Positions 7,818 through 15,073 are shown, counted from the first letter of the stretch. The stretch: DNA of 29,797 bases from CAZJJK01 sp964546285 (GCA_964546285.1 CAZJJK010000028.1:1-29797), one strand, 5' to 3'. Numbers and translations: made by a program. Notes: generated by a model from the sequence alone, not told the origin.

Positions 7818-7934
7818 AAGGCCAGTTTACGTTAAGAAATCCTTATAGGTAAGGCGAGAAGACAGATGAAATTGATTTTTCTTTGAATCGGTCTTCGGCG
7901 CCAGCTTTGGGCGAAGAGGATAAATAATCCGCGC

Positions 7935-8987
7935 TTAAGCCTGTCGCTTTTTTTTCACGTCCTCGGCTTTGCGAGAAATCCTATTCCATACGCTGGATAA
8001 GCCCATTGCTTTACGTACGGCTAACATGGTTTCTCTAGCCGCCTCTCGCATCCTAAGAGTGCCCTCGTATATAACCTCATCGACATAACCAGCTTTTGCC
8101 GCGAATTGTGCGCGCCGATCACGAACTGGCGTAAGGAATTCGTTTAAGACCTCTGTCAGCTTTTGTTTGACTTCGACATCGCCGACTTTCCCGTTTCTAT
8201 AACGATCTTTTAGGTCGGCTACCTCAGTCTTATCTGGATTAAACACATCATGATAAGCGAAAACGGGGTTGCCTTCAGGATTTCCAGGAATATCCGCGCG
8301 GACGCGGGCTGGGTCCGTATACATGGACCTTACTTTCTTTTCAACGGCCTTGGCGTCATCGGATAAGAAAATAGCGTTTCCGGCGCTCTTTGACATTTTT
8401 GATTGGCCATCGGTGCCGACTAGGCTTGGTACCTCGCCGGATAAAACGTCAGGGATGGGGAAGGTTTCACCATACATATAGTTGAAACGTCGAGCGATTT
8501 CCCTAGTCAATTCCACATGGGATTCATTGTCTTTCCCGACAGGTACTAGATGAGCGCGGGGCAATAGGATATCGGCCGCTTGAAGTACCGGATAATTAAG
8601 AAGGCCAAGCGGCAGTTCCTCCAAGTGCGCGTTCTGCGCCATATCTTTCAATGACGGTATGCGTTGAACACGGGGAACCGTTACTAAATTTCCAAAAAGT
8701 AAATTAAGTTCATAGGTTTCCAAAACCCCAGACTGCAGGAATATCGTTGACCGCTTTGGATCTATACCGCAGGCTAAGTAATCCAGAACCATTTCTCTAG
8801 CGTTGTTCGCTATTTCGTCTATCGCTTCTTTTTCGGGCTTGGTGGTTAGGGTGTGAAGATCGGCGATAATGAAAAAGCACTCATATTCATCTTGCAGGCG
8901 AACCCTATTAACGAGTGAACCGACATAATGACCCAGGTGGAGGCGTCCGGTTGGCCGGTCGCCGGTAAGTATGCGTTTCTTGTCCAT
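7935..8987 (-). CDS. trpS: Tryptophanyl-tRNA synthetase
   Basis: 350 residues from ATG 8987. An upstream in-frame ATG at 9005 would add MISLFI, which homologues usually lack. Charges tRNA-Trp with tryptophan; class I synthetase, cytosolic. Seen: the HIGH-type motif in RPTGRLHLGHYVGSL near the N-terminus, the KMSKS motif in GQSKMSKSAGN near residue 200, LNYPVLQAADILLPRAHLVP of the active site, and GKDNESHVELTREIARRFN. Full length for the family. The two possible starts flank an inverted repeat, and neither start has a clear Shine-Dalgarno. Confidence 0.97.
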   Translation of the reverse strand: MDKKRILTGDRPTGRLHLGHYVGSLVNRVRLQDEYECFFIIADLHTLTTKPEKEAIDEIANNAREMVLDYLACGIDPKRSTIFLQSGVLETYELNLLFGNLVTVPRVQRIPSLKDMAQNAHLEELPLGLLNYPVLQAADILLPRAHLVPVGKDNESHVELTREIARRFNYMYGETFPIPDVLSGEVPSLVGTDGQSKMSKSAGNAIFLSDDAKAVEKKVRSMYTDPARVRADIPGNPEGNPVFAYHDVFNPDKTEVADLKDRYRNGKVGDVEVKQKLTEVLNEFLTPVRDRRAQFAAKAGYVDEVIYEGTLRMREAARETMLAVRKAMGLSSVWNRISRKAEDVKKKRQA

Positions 8988-9005
8988 GATAAATAAGCTT
9001 ATCAT
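8986..9005. promoter_or_regulatory. Inverted repeat at the trpS start
   Basis: ATGATAA (8986-8992) and TTATCAT (8999-9005) are perfect 7-base arms around a 6-base spacer. The element spans the interval between the two possible trpS starts, so it could act as an operator or as a hairpin that limits initiation at the inner ATG. Chance is possible in such AT-rich sequence. Confidence 0.3.
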
Positions 9006-9036
9006 AAAGCGCGGCGGCGTGTCAGCGCGCTTAGAC

Positions 9037-9825
9037 TTATTCTTCTATCTCAAAGGTCCCGGTCGCTAAGCCGAGAAGCGCTGGCATATAGATAGCCGGT
9101 CTTACGATAGCTTCCAGAATATACCAGTTAATGGCGTTTACAAGTGGATCTTCCGCTCGTAGCGTTTGCCAGTTCGCCATTGTAGCCCAGCCGTTATCTT
9201 CCCATCTGTCATCGGCGTAAATCTCGCTAGTAATAGCGTCATGATAGATGCCGTCTTTTAGCTGGATAAAATGTCGTTGGTTTACGCGTTCCCAAAATCT
9301 CTTCTCAATGGTATTATTATTGATATAGTAATAATATGGTGGGTCATTATAGCTAAAATCCGGTTTCTTTTTATATTCCTCATAAATCCCCATTTTTAAA
9401 GTAGCTTTTACCCTCTCATCCTCCCAAAGCGTGCCGGTTTCAGGCGCGATCCGAACCGTATGTGTGATAAATTCTATAAAGTTTCCTTCCCTGTCATACC
9501 AGATATCCGTGTATGCGAAACTGTTTTGCTTGATCGTTATAGTAAACAGCGGAAGGGCATTAGGCTCCGTGATATTGACGCAACTTAGTGTATTGCCACG
9601 GCGCAGGATCGCCAGTTCAAAGGCGCGGTACGGCGGGTAATCCTGGTTTACATACACCCAATCTATGATCTTATCCGCGGCTTGGGTAATTAAATATTCG
9701 GAGCTGCTAGTAAATTTTTCGCTTGTATCGGTGTAGATATTAAACGCTATTTTTATTGGAGCCTGAGCAGCGGCCAACCACGGTAGATTGAGCGCGATAA
9801 GTAGACGCAGCAAAGGGTTTCTCAT
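9037..9825 (-). CDS. Exported hypothetical protein, paralogue of 11337-12131
   Basis: 262 residues. A signal peptide (MRNPLLRLLIALNLPWLAAA, probable cleavage after AQA) indicates export. The body is rich in Tyr, Trp, Asn and beta-strand patterns. It aligns along its length with the protein at 11337-12131: shared YPPxRxFE, RRxGNxLxC/TW, ETGxLWEDE, GW(A/T)TMxNWxxLxxxDxLV and IxRxxxYMxALLGxxxGTxEIxE. No known domain recognised. It lies 50 bases downstream of the YkuD/DUF5675-like gene on the same strand and is probably cotranscribed with it. A GGGAGG ribosome site lies 12 bases before ATG 9825. The function is unknown; a periplasmic or cell-wall role fits the context. Confidence 0.75.
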   Translation of the reverse strand: MRNPLLRLLIALNLPWLAAAQAPIKIAFNIYTDTSEKFTSSSEYLITQAADKIIDWVYVNQDYPPYRAFELAILRRGNTLSCVNITEPNALPLFTITIKQNSFAYTDIWYDREGNFIEFITHTVRIAPETGTLWEDERVKATLKMGIYEEYKKKPDFSYNDPPYYYYINNNTIEKRFWERVNQRHFIQLKDGIYHDAITSEIYADDRWEDNGWATMANWQTLRAEDPLVNAINWYILEAIVRPAIYMPALLGLATGTFEIEE

Positions 9826-9875
9826 TAATTTCTTAGCCTCCCAATTGGCGGGCGCCGCGGCGCCCGCGTTGAATT

Positions 9876-11060
9876 TTATTTCCTAAATAGGCTTTTAAAA
9901 AAACCTACGATACCTCTAACCGCCCTGGTTAGAGGCGGTGTGTTGCTACTGATAGTTATCGCCGGCTTGCTCGCTTGGGCCGCGGGCCTGGGTTCAACTG
10001 GCTTAGCTACCGCCGGCTTGGCAGCCGCGGGTTTGGATTCAGCGGGTTTAGCCGCCGCTGGCTTGGCAGCCGCGGGTTTGGATTCAGCGGGTTTAGCCGC
10101 CGCTGGCTTGGCAGCCGCGGGTTTAGATTCAGCGGGTTTAGCCGCCGCTGGCTTGGCAGCCGCGGGTTTAGATTCAGCGGGTTTAGCCGCCGCCGCGACG
10201 CTCGGCGTCTGGGTATTGGCCGCGCTTTTAGGCGCTGAAACGGAAGCGCCGCCGAGAATTTCTTCCTTTTTATTTTTAATGGAAGCGATTTTTGCGGCTT
10301 TTGGGGTTTCCTTTTTATCTGTGGCAGCAGTGTAATCACTGTTTGATGTTAGAAATGTCATATCCGTATTAGTATTGGGGCTTATGGTAATTGTTTTTAA
10401 GCCCCCGCTGTTGTTGTACGAATCCATCACCTTATCCATGCCTTCAAGAACGCCAACGCAGCCATTGGTGTTTTGGAATCCTGTAGCATGGACAAAGAAG
10501 TCATTAGCCATAAAGCCTTCTAAATCATAGTAAGTCTTTAATGGGAATTCGTTTGGTTTCTTTTCCTTTACTGTGTAAATATTTGTGTCAATATGTATAC
10601 CAGGGCCGCATGAGGCGACATTGGTTTGAGCGTAATCCAAATAATAGGTACCCGCCGTTATTTGAGTCGGATAATAAGGAAATGGATCACCATCAACGGC
10701 GCGCTTTTTGTTTACATAAGCATCCTTTTTCAGCGAGTCGGAGACCTCGGAATTGCGGATAACCGAGGTCGTTATCGGAACGGTATAGCCTTCTATTTCA
10801 TCAAAGCCGCCAGAAGTGAGCATGGAAAGGTTAAACGTTTTTACTTCCATGACGTTGTTAAAACGATCCACGTTAAAATGAGTGTCACCGCCGTCTATTT
10901 CGGCGAGGGCGGCGTCATCCAGAATGCGATAAGACGCCAAGTCGGCGAAAAGCTTAGTCGTGCCGACTTCCGCTTCTCTATCTAAGCCAAAACAGAAGGG
11001 AGCTGGGCTGATAAGTAAGGCGAGGAGGAAGATGGGTAGAGGTTTGTTGGAAAAACGCAT
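9876..11060 (-). CDS. Exported YkuD/DUF5675-like protein with Lys-Pro-Ala repeat tail
   Basis: 394 residues, signal peptide at 1-25 (IFLLALLISPAPFCFG). The core contains GTYYLDYA, GPGIHIDT and FFVHATGFQNTNGCVGVLEG, with His191 and Cys201 arranged like the catalytic His/Cys of L,D-transpeptidase-type folds (H...xNGCVGV). The H-to-C spacing (10) is shorter than in classical YkuD enzymes and closer to DUF5675-type proteins, so catalysis is not assured. Residues about 285-370 are a low-complexity tail built from 15-residue units (PAESKPAAAKPAAAK), fitting a basic, extended, wall-spanning linker. It ends in an amphipathic TRAVRGIVGFFKSLFRK. Start ATG 11060 has a perfect AAGGAGG. Two paralogous exported proteins flank it. 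Confidence 0.6.
   Translation of the reverse strand: MRFSNKPLPIFLLALLISPAPFCFGLDREAEVGTTKLFADLASYRILDDAALAEIDGGDTHFNVDRFNNVMEVKTFNLSMLTSGGFDEIEGYTVPITTSVIRNSEVSDSLKKDAYVNKKRAVDGDPFPYYPTQITAGTYYLDYAQTNVASCGPGIHIDTNIYTVKEKKPNEFPLKTYYDLEGFMANDFFVHATGFQNTNGCVGVLEGMDKVMDSYNNSGGLKTITISPNTNTDMTFLTSNSDYTAATDKKETPKAAKIASIKNKKEEILGGASVSAPKSAANTQTPSVAAAAKPAESKPAAAKPAAAKPAESKPAAAKPAAAKPAESKPAAAKPAAAKPAESKPAAAKPAVAKPVEPRPAAQASKPAITISSNTPPLTRAVRGIVGFFKSLFRK
10018..10197. repeat. Four tandem 45-bp units coding the KPA tail
   Basis: Units begin at 10018, 10063, 10108 and 10153. They differ at one third-codon position (TTTGGA versus TTTAGA), and the last unit's 3' end has decayed. They encode PAESKPAAAKPAAAK on the minus strand. 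Near-identity at the DNA level points to recent expansion by slippage or unequal recombination, so copy number may vary between strains. Confidence 0.9.
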
Positions 11061-11336
11061 GGTTTCCTCCTTAGGGGATTTTTTACGATGTCCGCTATAG
11101 GCGCGTCTGTTATGCCTCTCCGCGGCGCGGCATAAGGCTTCGCTGCTTTAGCGTGGCACCGGCCGCCCAAAAGAGCGGCTGATCGGCCAAGCCGATCATA
11201 TCTAGTACGGGGCTGATCCTTTTTGGCGCTTGAGGGTGAAGGCGGATAAGCGTTGTTTTTTTTAAATATTTAACGCTTCGTTATACTTTGAATTTCCTGT
11301 TTTAGTGTGACAGTTGTCATAGCGGGGCGACGCGAC
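11061..11336 (-). promoter_or_regulatory. Gene-free leader of the 11060 gene, hairpin-rich
   Basis: No convincing gene here. It contains several inverted repeats: TTATGCC/GGCATAA (11110-11135), CGCT/AGCG (11141-11153), GCCGC/GCGGC (11162-11179) and perfect TGATCGGC/GCCGATCA (11180-11198). A palindrome TGACAGTTGTCA is at 11308-11319. Read on the minus strand it would be a structured 5' leader for the gene starting at 11060, or a terminator region for the gene ending at 11337. It also holds one copy of a 41-42 bp repeat (11191-11231). Confidence 0.45.
11191..11231. repeat. Duplicated upstream block, copy 1
   Basis: It shares an exact ATCTAGTACGGGGCT core (11200-11214) with 12194-12208, and flanking GCCGA and GGCGCTT blocks with similar spacing. 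Both copies lie upstream of minus-strand genes of the exported-protein cluster: about 140 bases before the start at 11060, and about 65 before the start at 12131. Confidence 0.6.
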
Positions 11337-12131
11337 TCATTCCGTCGTTATTTCCGTTCCGCCTGGTATGCCCAAAAGAGCGAGCATATACAGGGGCGTT
11401 CTTACTATGGAACGAAGGATATGATAGTTGATAACACGGACCAGGGTATCCTTTGATTGGAGCCCTCGCCAGTTTTTCATTGTTGTCCAGCCTAATTCCT
11501 TCCAGTCCGCTATCGCGCTTTCACCGCTTAGCGACGCGCGATAGCCGTCTTCTTCCAAAGCGGCTTGACAGAGAGAGCTGACGTTTCCCCCCTGGTTTAG
11601 GGATATCGTATTGCCGCTTACCGTATATAATTCAGGTGGTGAGGAAAATAAAGGAGCGTCATGTTTGGAAAGCTCTTTATATACGTCATTTTCTAAAACG
11701 GCTTGAATTGTCTCGTCTTCCCATAGCAAACCTGAAGTCTCCGCGATAGAAACGCGCCTAACGTAGTAGTCCATTTGGGGAATGAAGCTTGAGTAAACGC
11801 GCTTTCTCGCGATAGTGAATGAAGCGGTCTTAATAATTAAGGTATAGTACTCCATGACGCTGTCATCGGAGGAATCTGTCCATGTTAGTATATTCCCGTT
11901 ACGCCGTATCAGCGCCTCAAAAGAACGATTAGGAGGATACCGCTGGACGGTGTTTATTTTTTCTATCAGGCCGTCCGCCCCAACGTGAATTGTGTATTCA
12001 AGAACGCGATAATTTATTCGGCGGCTATTATTGTACAATTCTTCTTTAATTATGACAGGGAGCTGTCCCCAAATGGCCGCGCATCCAAAAACGCCCAGAA
12101 GAAGAGGGAAGAGTATCAGATACTTACGCAA
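11337..12131 (-). CDS. Probable lipoprotein, paralogue of 9037-9825
   Basis: 264 residues from TTG 12131. That TTG follows a perfect GGGAGG five bases upstream, and the length then matches the 262-residue paralogue. The open frame extends to another TTG at 12182, but that version puts a polar stretch in front of the signal peptide. The signal peptide ends in lipobox VFGC (RKYLILFPLLLGVFGCAA). Shared motifs with 9037-9825 include YPPNRSFE, LLWEDE, LGWTTMKNW and YMLALLGIPGGTEI. No known domain recognised. One paralogue seems lipid-anchored and the other released, which suggests the same fold at two sites of the envelope. Confidence 0.7.
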   Translation of the reverse strand: MRKYLILFPLLLGVFGCAAIWGQLPVIIKEELYNNSRRINYRVLEYTIHVGADGLIEKINTVQRYPPNRSFEALIRRNGNILTWTDSSDDSVMEYYTLIIKTASFTIARKRVYSSFIPQMDYYVRRVSIAETSGLLWEDETIQAVLENDVYKELSKHDAPLFSSPPELYTVSGNTISLNQGGNVSSLCQAALEEDGYRASLSGESAIADWKELGWTTMKNWRGLQSKDTLVRVINYHILRSIVRTPLYMLALLGIPGGTEITTE

Positions 12132-12183
12132 AAGAGCCTCCCGTATCGGTTCGGCGCTTAAGTTGATGTTCCTGTCCCGCAAG

Positions 12184-12225
12184 GCCGACTCAAATCTAGT
12201 ACGGGGCTAAATCGGCTCGGCGCTT
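12184..12225. repeat. Duplicated upstream block, copy 2
   Basis: Second copy of the block at 11191-11231, with exact core ATCTAGTACGGGGCT at 12194-12208 and the same GGCGCTT end. It sits in the divergent region between the lipoprotein gene (start 12131, minus) and the VWA gene (plus). It could be a shared operator or promoter, or a leftover of the paralogue duplication. Confidence 0.6.
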
Positions 12226-12308
12226 TAATTTTTACCCCGATTAGGCGTGTTTAGGCCGATAATACGAGACGGCTTAAACGAGCGCCTATGAATGCCGATA
12301 TAATTTTT

Positions 12309-13421
12309 ATGAGAAACAAAAGTATCGCGTTCACGTTCTTGTTTTTAAGCGCCGTGGCCGCCGTTACGGCCCAGGATCTTAGCTTGACTGGTCAGGATCT
12401 AAGAATCGAACTGAAAGTGGATGGCGGCTACCACTTGTATATACGAAAAAAGGCGGGACTTAATTCGGTTTTGCTTACGGAGTCTACCCGCGATCCCAGC
12501 GGAGCGGCCGATAACTATGCCTACCGCGCCGCTGAATGGAATCCGATCAATGGCGACGAGATACGCTATTTAGACGGCGAGCCTATATCGAAAGACCTGG
12601 GCCTATGGTCTTTGATCGATTCCACCCCGGAACCGGACGCCGTTTTTGGGCAGGCTTTTCATATTTGGATACCCTATCTAATTTCGTATGGCTACGAGTA
12701 TTCTCGCCATGGTGAAACCTATGTCGTGGATGGCACCTACCTCAACGTTCGCTGTTTTGAGCTACCCTTTGGCGATTACCGAGGGGCTTTCCAAGACAAT
12801 CCCTTTCTTTTAGCGGTGTCGCAAAAGGAATTGGCTGGGCCGCCTGAGGGTAATTTTATGGCGGATACGGTGGAAGCTTTTTCCGATCTGGCGACTGCGG
12901 GGAAGGGCGAGATCGTTTTTTCAACCGGGCCGGAAGATCTTGTGCCTAAAATTGAAAAGATTATAGAAAACGCCAAAGGCAAATCGCTGGATCTGGTGCT
13001 CGCCTTGGATGCCACGGCGAGTATGAAGGACGATATCGATTCAGTCAGGGAAAAACTGATTCCCATGTTGGAGGAGCTGATTGGAGGCTTTACCTCGTTC
13101 CGGATTGGTTTGGTTTTATATAAAGATTATTATGATGATTTTTTAACAAAGACGATAAAATTTACCTCGAATTTTACGGCTTTCCAGAAAAGCCTAAACG
13201 CCATTCGGGTATACGGTGGCCGCGATATTCCGGAAGCGGTTCATGAAGCCCTATACGAGGCCGTTACCGCTTTCCCCTGGGGCGCTGAGGAGAGGCTAAT
13301 CATTTTAATCGGTGACGCGCCGCCTCACCCCAAGCCGCGTGGAAAAATAACTAAGGCTATGGTTGACGAGGCGGCGGAGAAGCGGGACTTGCGGGTAAAC
13401 GTAATTATATTGCCTCAGTAG
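12309..13421 (+). CDS. Exported von Willebrand factor A domain protein
   Basis: 370 residues from ATG 12309, which gives a canonical signal peptide (MRNKSIAFTFLFLSAVAAVT, cleavage near TAQ). An upstream in-frame ATG at 12288 adds seven residues; neither start has a clear ribosome site. Residues about 20-200 are an unassigned N-terminal domain rich in aromatic residues. The C-terminal part (about 225-370) is a VWA domain: LDLVLALDATASM carries a DxTxS variant of the metal-binding DxSxS, GGRDIPEAVHEAL supplies the later Asp, and LIILIGDAPPH closes the site. VWA domains bind protein ligands through a metal. It ends five bases before a convergent lipoprotein gene. Confidence 0.8.
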   Translation: MRNKSIAFTFLFLSAVAAVTAQDLSLTGQDLRIELKVDGGYHLYIRKKAGLNSVLLTESTRDPSGAADNYAYRAAEWNPINGDEIRYLDGEPISKDLGLWSLIDSTPEPDAVFGQAFHIWIPYLISYGYEYSRHGETYVVDGTYLNVRCFELPFGDYRGAFQDNPFLLAVSQKELAGPPEGNFMADTVEAFSDLATAGKGEIVFSTGPEDLVPKIEKIIENAKGKSLDLVLALDATASMKDDIDSVREKLIPMLEELIGGFTSFRIGLVLYKDYYDDFLTKTIKFTSNFTAFQKSLNAIRVYGGRDIPEAVHEALYEAVTAFPWGAEERLIILIGDAPPHPKPRGKITKAMVDEAAEKRDLRVNVIILPQ

Positions 13422-13426
13422 ACGCG

Positions 13427-13825
13427 TTATTCCCCTTCCAGCTCGATTTTTGTCAGGATTTTTTCGCTGAGTACCTTGAATTCGGTGGGCAGGAGCGCGG
13501 CGTCCTCTCCCTCATAACGCTGGAGCAAGGCCTTAAAGCGCTCGGCCGCTTCCTTGTGGTTTTTTTGCTTATAGCGGATAAAAGCTATCTCATATTCCGC
13601 CGCGCATACCGCGGTTAGGTTGCTTGGATGTCGATCTAAAAGCGCCTGGTATAAACGCACACTATTAAGATAGTCTTTTTTTTCAGCGGCGTTCTGTGCC
13701 CTCTGTATAAGCTCCGCCGGGCTTAAGTCTTCCGGTATTATTTCCGGCGCCGTCGCGCAGGAAGCCGCGAAAAAAATAGTGAAGATTGCCAGTAGTATGG
13801 CGCTTAATGATACACGTGTTGTCAT
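13427..13825 (-). CDS. Small TPR-like lipoprotein
   Basis: 132 residues. Start ATG 13825 follows AAGGGA on the minus strand. The signal peptide ends in AASC (IFTIFFAASC), so the product is probably lipid-anchored. The remainder is helical with two TPR-like units: LIQRAQNAAEKKDYLNSVRL then YQALLDRHPSN, and YEIAFIRYKQKNHKEAAERF then KALLQRY. It resembles the first half of outer-membrane assembly lipoproteins of the BamD/YfiO type but is much shorter. A scaffold or protein-interaction role is likely. It has its own promoter (see 13904-13909) and converges on the VWA gene. Confidence 0.78.
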   Translation of the reverse strand: MTTRVSLSAILLAIFTIFFAASCATAPEIIPEDLSPAELIQRAQNAAEKKDYLNSVRLYQALLDRHPSNLTAVCAAEYEIAFIRYKQKNHKEAAERFKALLQRYEGEDAALLPTEFKVLSEKILTKIELEGE

Positions 13826-13903
13826 GGTACGTCCCTTGGTTGGGCTCGGTTTTTAGCCGCGCCTCTTCGATATATAGCTCTATCAGCGCTCAAGAGTGTT
13901 CTT

Positions 13904-13909
13904 ATTATA
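13904..13909 (-). promoter_or_regulatory. -10 box of the TPR lipoprotein promoter
   Basis: On the minus strand this reads TATAAT exactly, with a weak -35 (TTACGC) 17 bases upstream. It lies about 80 bases before the ATG at 13825, leaving an untranslated leader of about 70 bases. Confidence 0.5.
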
Positions 13910-13972
13910 GTGGAAAACGGGGGCCAGCGTAAACGTTACAGAAAAGGAGCAAAAAGCCTATCTAATTAGGCG

Positions 13973-14117
13973 CTTTCAAAAGTCTTCAACTTTTGAAAGC
14001 CGACAATAATGGCAAGCGCAGTTTTATTGCTATTATTTGTATTGTATGTAGATAATAATCCTCGCAATAAAACTGTGAGAGGTTCTTGCGAAAGTAATCG
14101 ACTTTTGCAAGAACCTC
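13973..14117. repeat. Three-hairpin dispersed repeat, copy 1 (145 bp)
   Basis: About 96 % identical to 21378-21516 outside one 6-base indel (five substitutions counted by eye). Hairpin 1: CTTTCAAAAGT / ACTTTTGAAAG, perfect 11 pairs. Hairpin 2: AGTTTTATTGC / GCAATAAAACT, 11 pairs around a 30-base AT-rich loop. Hairpin 3: a 17-pair stem with one mismatch, GAGGTTCTTGC... / ...GCAAGAACCTC. The last base is also the last base of the stop codon of the gene at 14117-14461. No coding potential. Probably a non-autonomous mobile element. Confidence 0.8.
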
Positions 14118-14461
14118 TAACCATGATTAAATACGTATAGCTCATCCTTTACCGGAAGCGAGCGCTTAAGATCCCTAATATAATCCTTGCTATCGCCCAT
14201 TTCCTCATACGCGTCACAATAGTCAAGGCTACGTCGAGCTACGGTGCAGTATTTGTATACCTTTTCCTCGCCAAGACGTTTCCGCCATTTGCCGGCGTCG
14301 CAGCGGACTCGCAAATAATAACGATCATCGCCGTCGGGGCTTGCCGGAACCAATTTACAGTGGATGCAATTGGCGCAGTAGATTTTCCCTTCCTTTTTGT
14401 TTTCGGTATCGGTCTTTTCCTCTATTTCTGTATCGACCATCAAATTCGCCGCACGATCCAC
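14117..14461 (-). CDS. Small cysteine-rich protein, possible zinc or Fe-S site
   Basis: 114 residues from GTG 14461, chosen because AAGGGGG lies about six bases upstream. An internal ATG gives a protein seven residues shorter. After an acidic leader (EIEEKTDTENKKEG) comes IYCANCIHCKLV, a C-x2-C-x2-C cluster, then RVRCDAGKW and YKYCTVARRSLDYCDAYEEM, giving at least six conserved-looking cysteines that could bind zinc or a cluster. The C-terminus is charged. There is no signal peptide. Family not recognised. Its stop codon abuts the three-hairpin repeat, so the repeat may act as its 3' end structure. Confidence 0.7.
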   Translation of the reverse strand: MDRAANLMVDTEIEEKTDTENKKEGKIYCANCIHCKLVPASPDGDDRYYLRVRCDAGKWRKRLGEEKVYKYCTVARRSLDYCDAYEEMGDSKDYIRDLKRSLPVKDELYVFNHG

Positions 14462-14870
14462 GAGTTACCCCCTTTTTACTATACCCGAAAGCCTATGTAG
14501 TCCGACTAAGAAACCTTCGCGCGCTTCCCCTTATTTGTTTAAAGAGAAAGAAACTCTCCAAATGATACAGCGCTTCTAGGAATTCGTCAAATTTCACGAC
14601 CTGCCTAAACCGGTAAAGTAATGTATAAATATACAAAAAGATGCCCCGTTTTCTTAATTTTTACGCTAGGTTGGTCTTTTCTTATTCAATGATTATCATT
14701 AGGAAGCGCGCAATAATGCGTCGAATACTGAATAATTATATTTTTCGTAAAGTTTACCCATAAAATATATGTTTGTAATACCGTTATATATAAATATTAG
14801 TGCTTGGAAAGAATAGAAAAGTAAATATTTTTGAAAGGGATAAAAAGATGTGGGAGCTGGGAATTTTCTA
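14462..14870. other. AT-rich gene-free stretch before the arg leader
   Basis: No gene seen on either strand beyond tiny frames. It is markedly more AT-rich than the rest of the window. It holds a Fur-like palindrome (14688-14700), a half-match to an ARG box at 14729-14742, and an 8-codon ATG frame at 14848-14874 behind GAAAGGGA. These are candidate regulatory items rather than established ones. Confidence 0.5.
14688..14700. promoter_or_regulatory. Fur-like palindrome
   Basis: AATGATTATCATT is a perfect 13-base palindrome around the central T and matches the core of the Fur consensus. The flanks fit the 19-base consensus less well. No iron-uptake gene is adjacent. The nearest starts are the GTG at 14461 (minus) and the leader ORF at 14929 (plus). 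Confidence 0.35.
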
Positions 14871-14899
14871 TTGACAAAATATTATATTTATGCAATTTT
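14871..14899 (+). promoter_or_regulatory. Candidate promoter of the arg cluster
   Basis: A perfect -35 TTGACA (14871-14876) precedes a TGC-extended but weak -10 (AATTTT, 14894-14899, 17-base spacer). It would transcribe the leader ORF at 14929 and then argC. Confidence 0.45.
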
Positions 14900-14928
14900 A
14901 GTACGATCATGTTCTATAGGAGGCCAAG

Positions 14929-15015
14929 ATGCCCCAACTAAACGGTAAAATGATAGAAACAGTAAACGCTTTTTCCTTCGCTCACTTCCCCGCTCGCCCC
15001 CTCCGTCTACGTTAA
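14929..15015 (+). CDS. Candidate 28-residue arginine leader peptide
   Basis: ATG 14929 follows a perfect AGGAGG five bases upstream and a TTGACA promoter. The frame encodes MPQLNGKMIETVNAFSFAHF and then ends PARPLRLR before TAA, so three of the last seven codons specify arginine. It lies 106 bases before argC and is followed by possible hairpins, including GCCGC/GCGGC at 15059-15073. The layout suggests a translated leader that senses arginyl-tRNA or arginine, but no U-tract terminator is evident. It could also be a chance frame. Confidence 0.4.
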   Translation: MPQLNGKMIETVNAFSFAHFPARPLRLR

Positions 15016-15058
15016 ATCATAATCCTGAACGGAACGGTCTTACCGGCCCCTTCCCGTC

Positions 15059-15073
15059 GCCGCGCTGAGCGGC
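15059..15073 (+). promoter_or_regulatory. Hairpin in the argC leader
   Basis: GCCGC-GCTGA-GCGGC, a 5-pair hairpin. Almost the same element (loop GCTCA) occurs before argG at 19966-19982. Confidence 0.4.

Noticed and set aside
9940..10335. Plus-strand Gly/Ala-rich frames over the KPA repeat
   Set aside because: Mirror image of the repetitive minus-strand gene, which has the signal peptide and ribosome site.
14729..14742. ARG box (ArgR operator) upstream of argC
   Set aside because: Only the left half (TGAATAATTAT) matches; the right half is absent and it is nearly 400 bases from argC.
14848..14874. 8-codon frame with a ribosome site
   Set aside because: Too short to distinguish from chance, and it overlaps the -35 box of the arg promoter.
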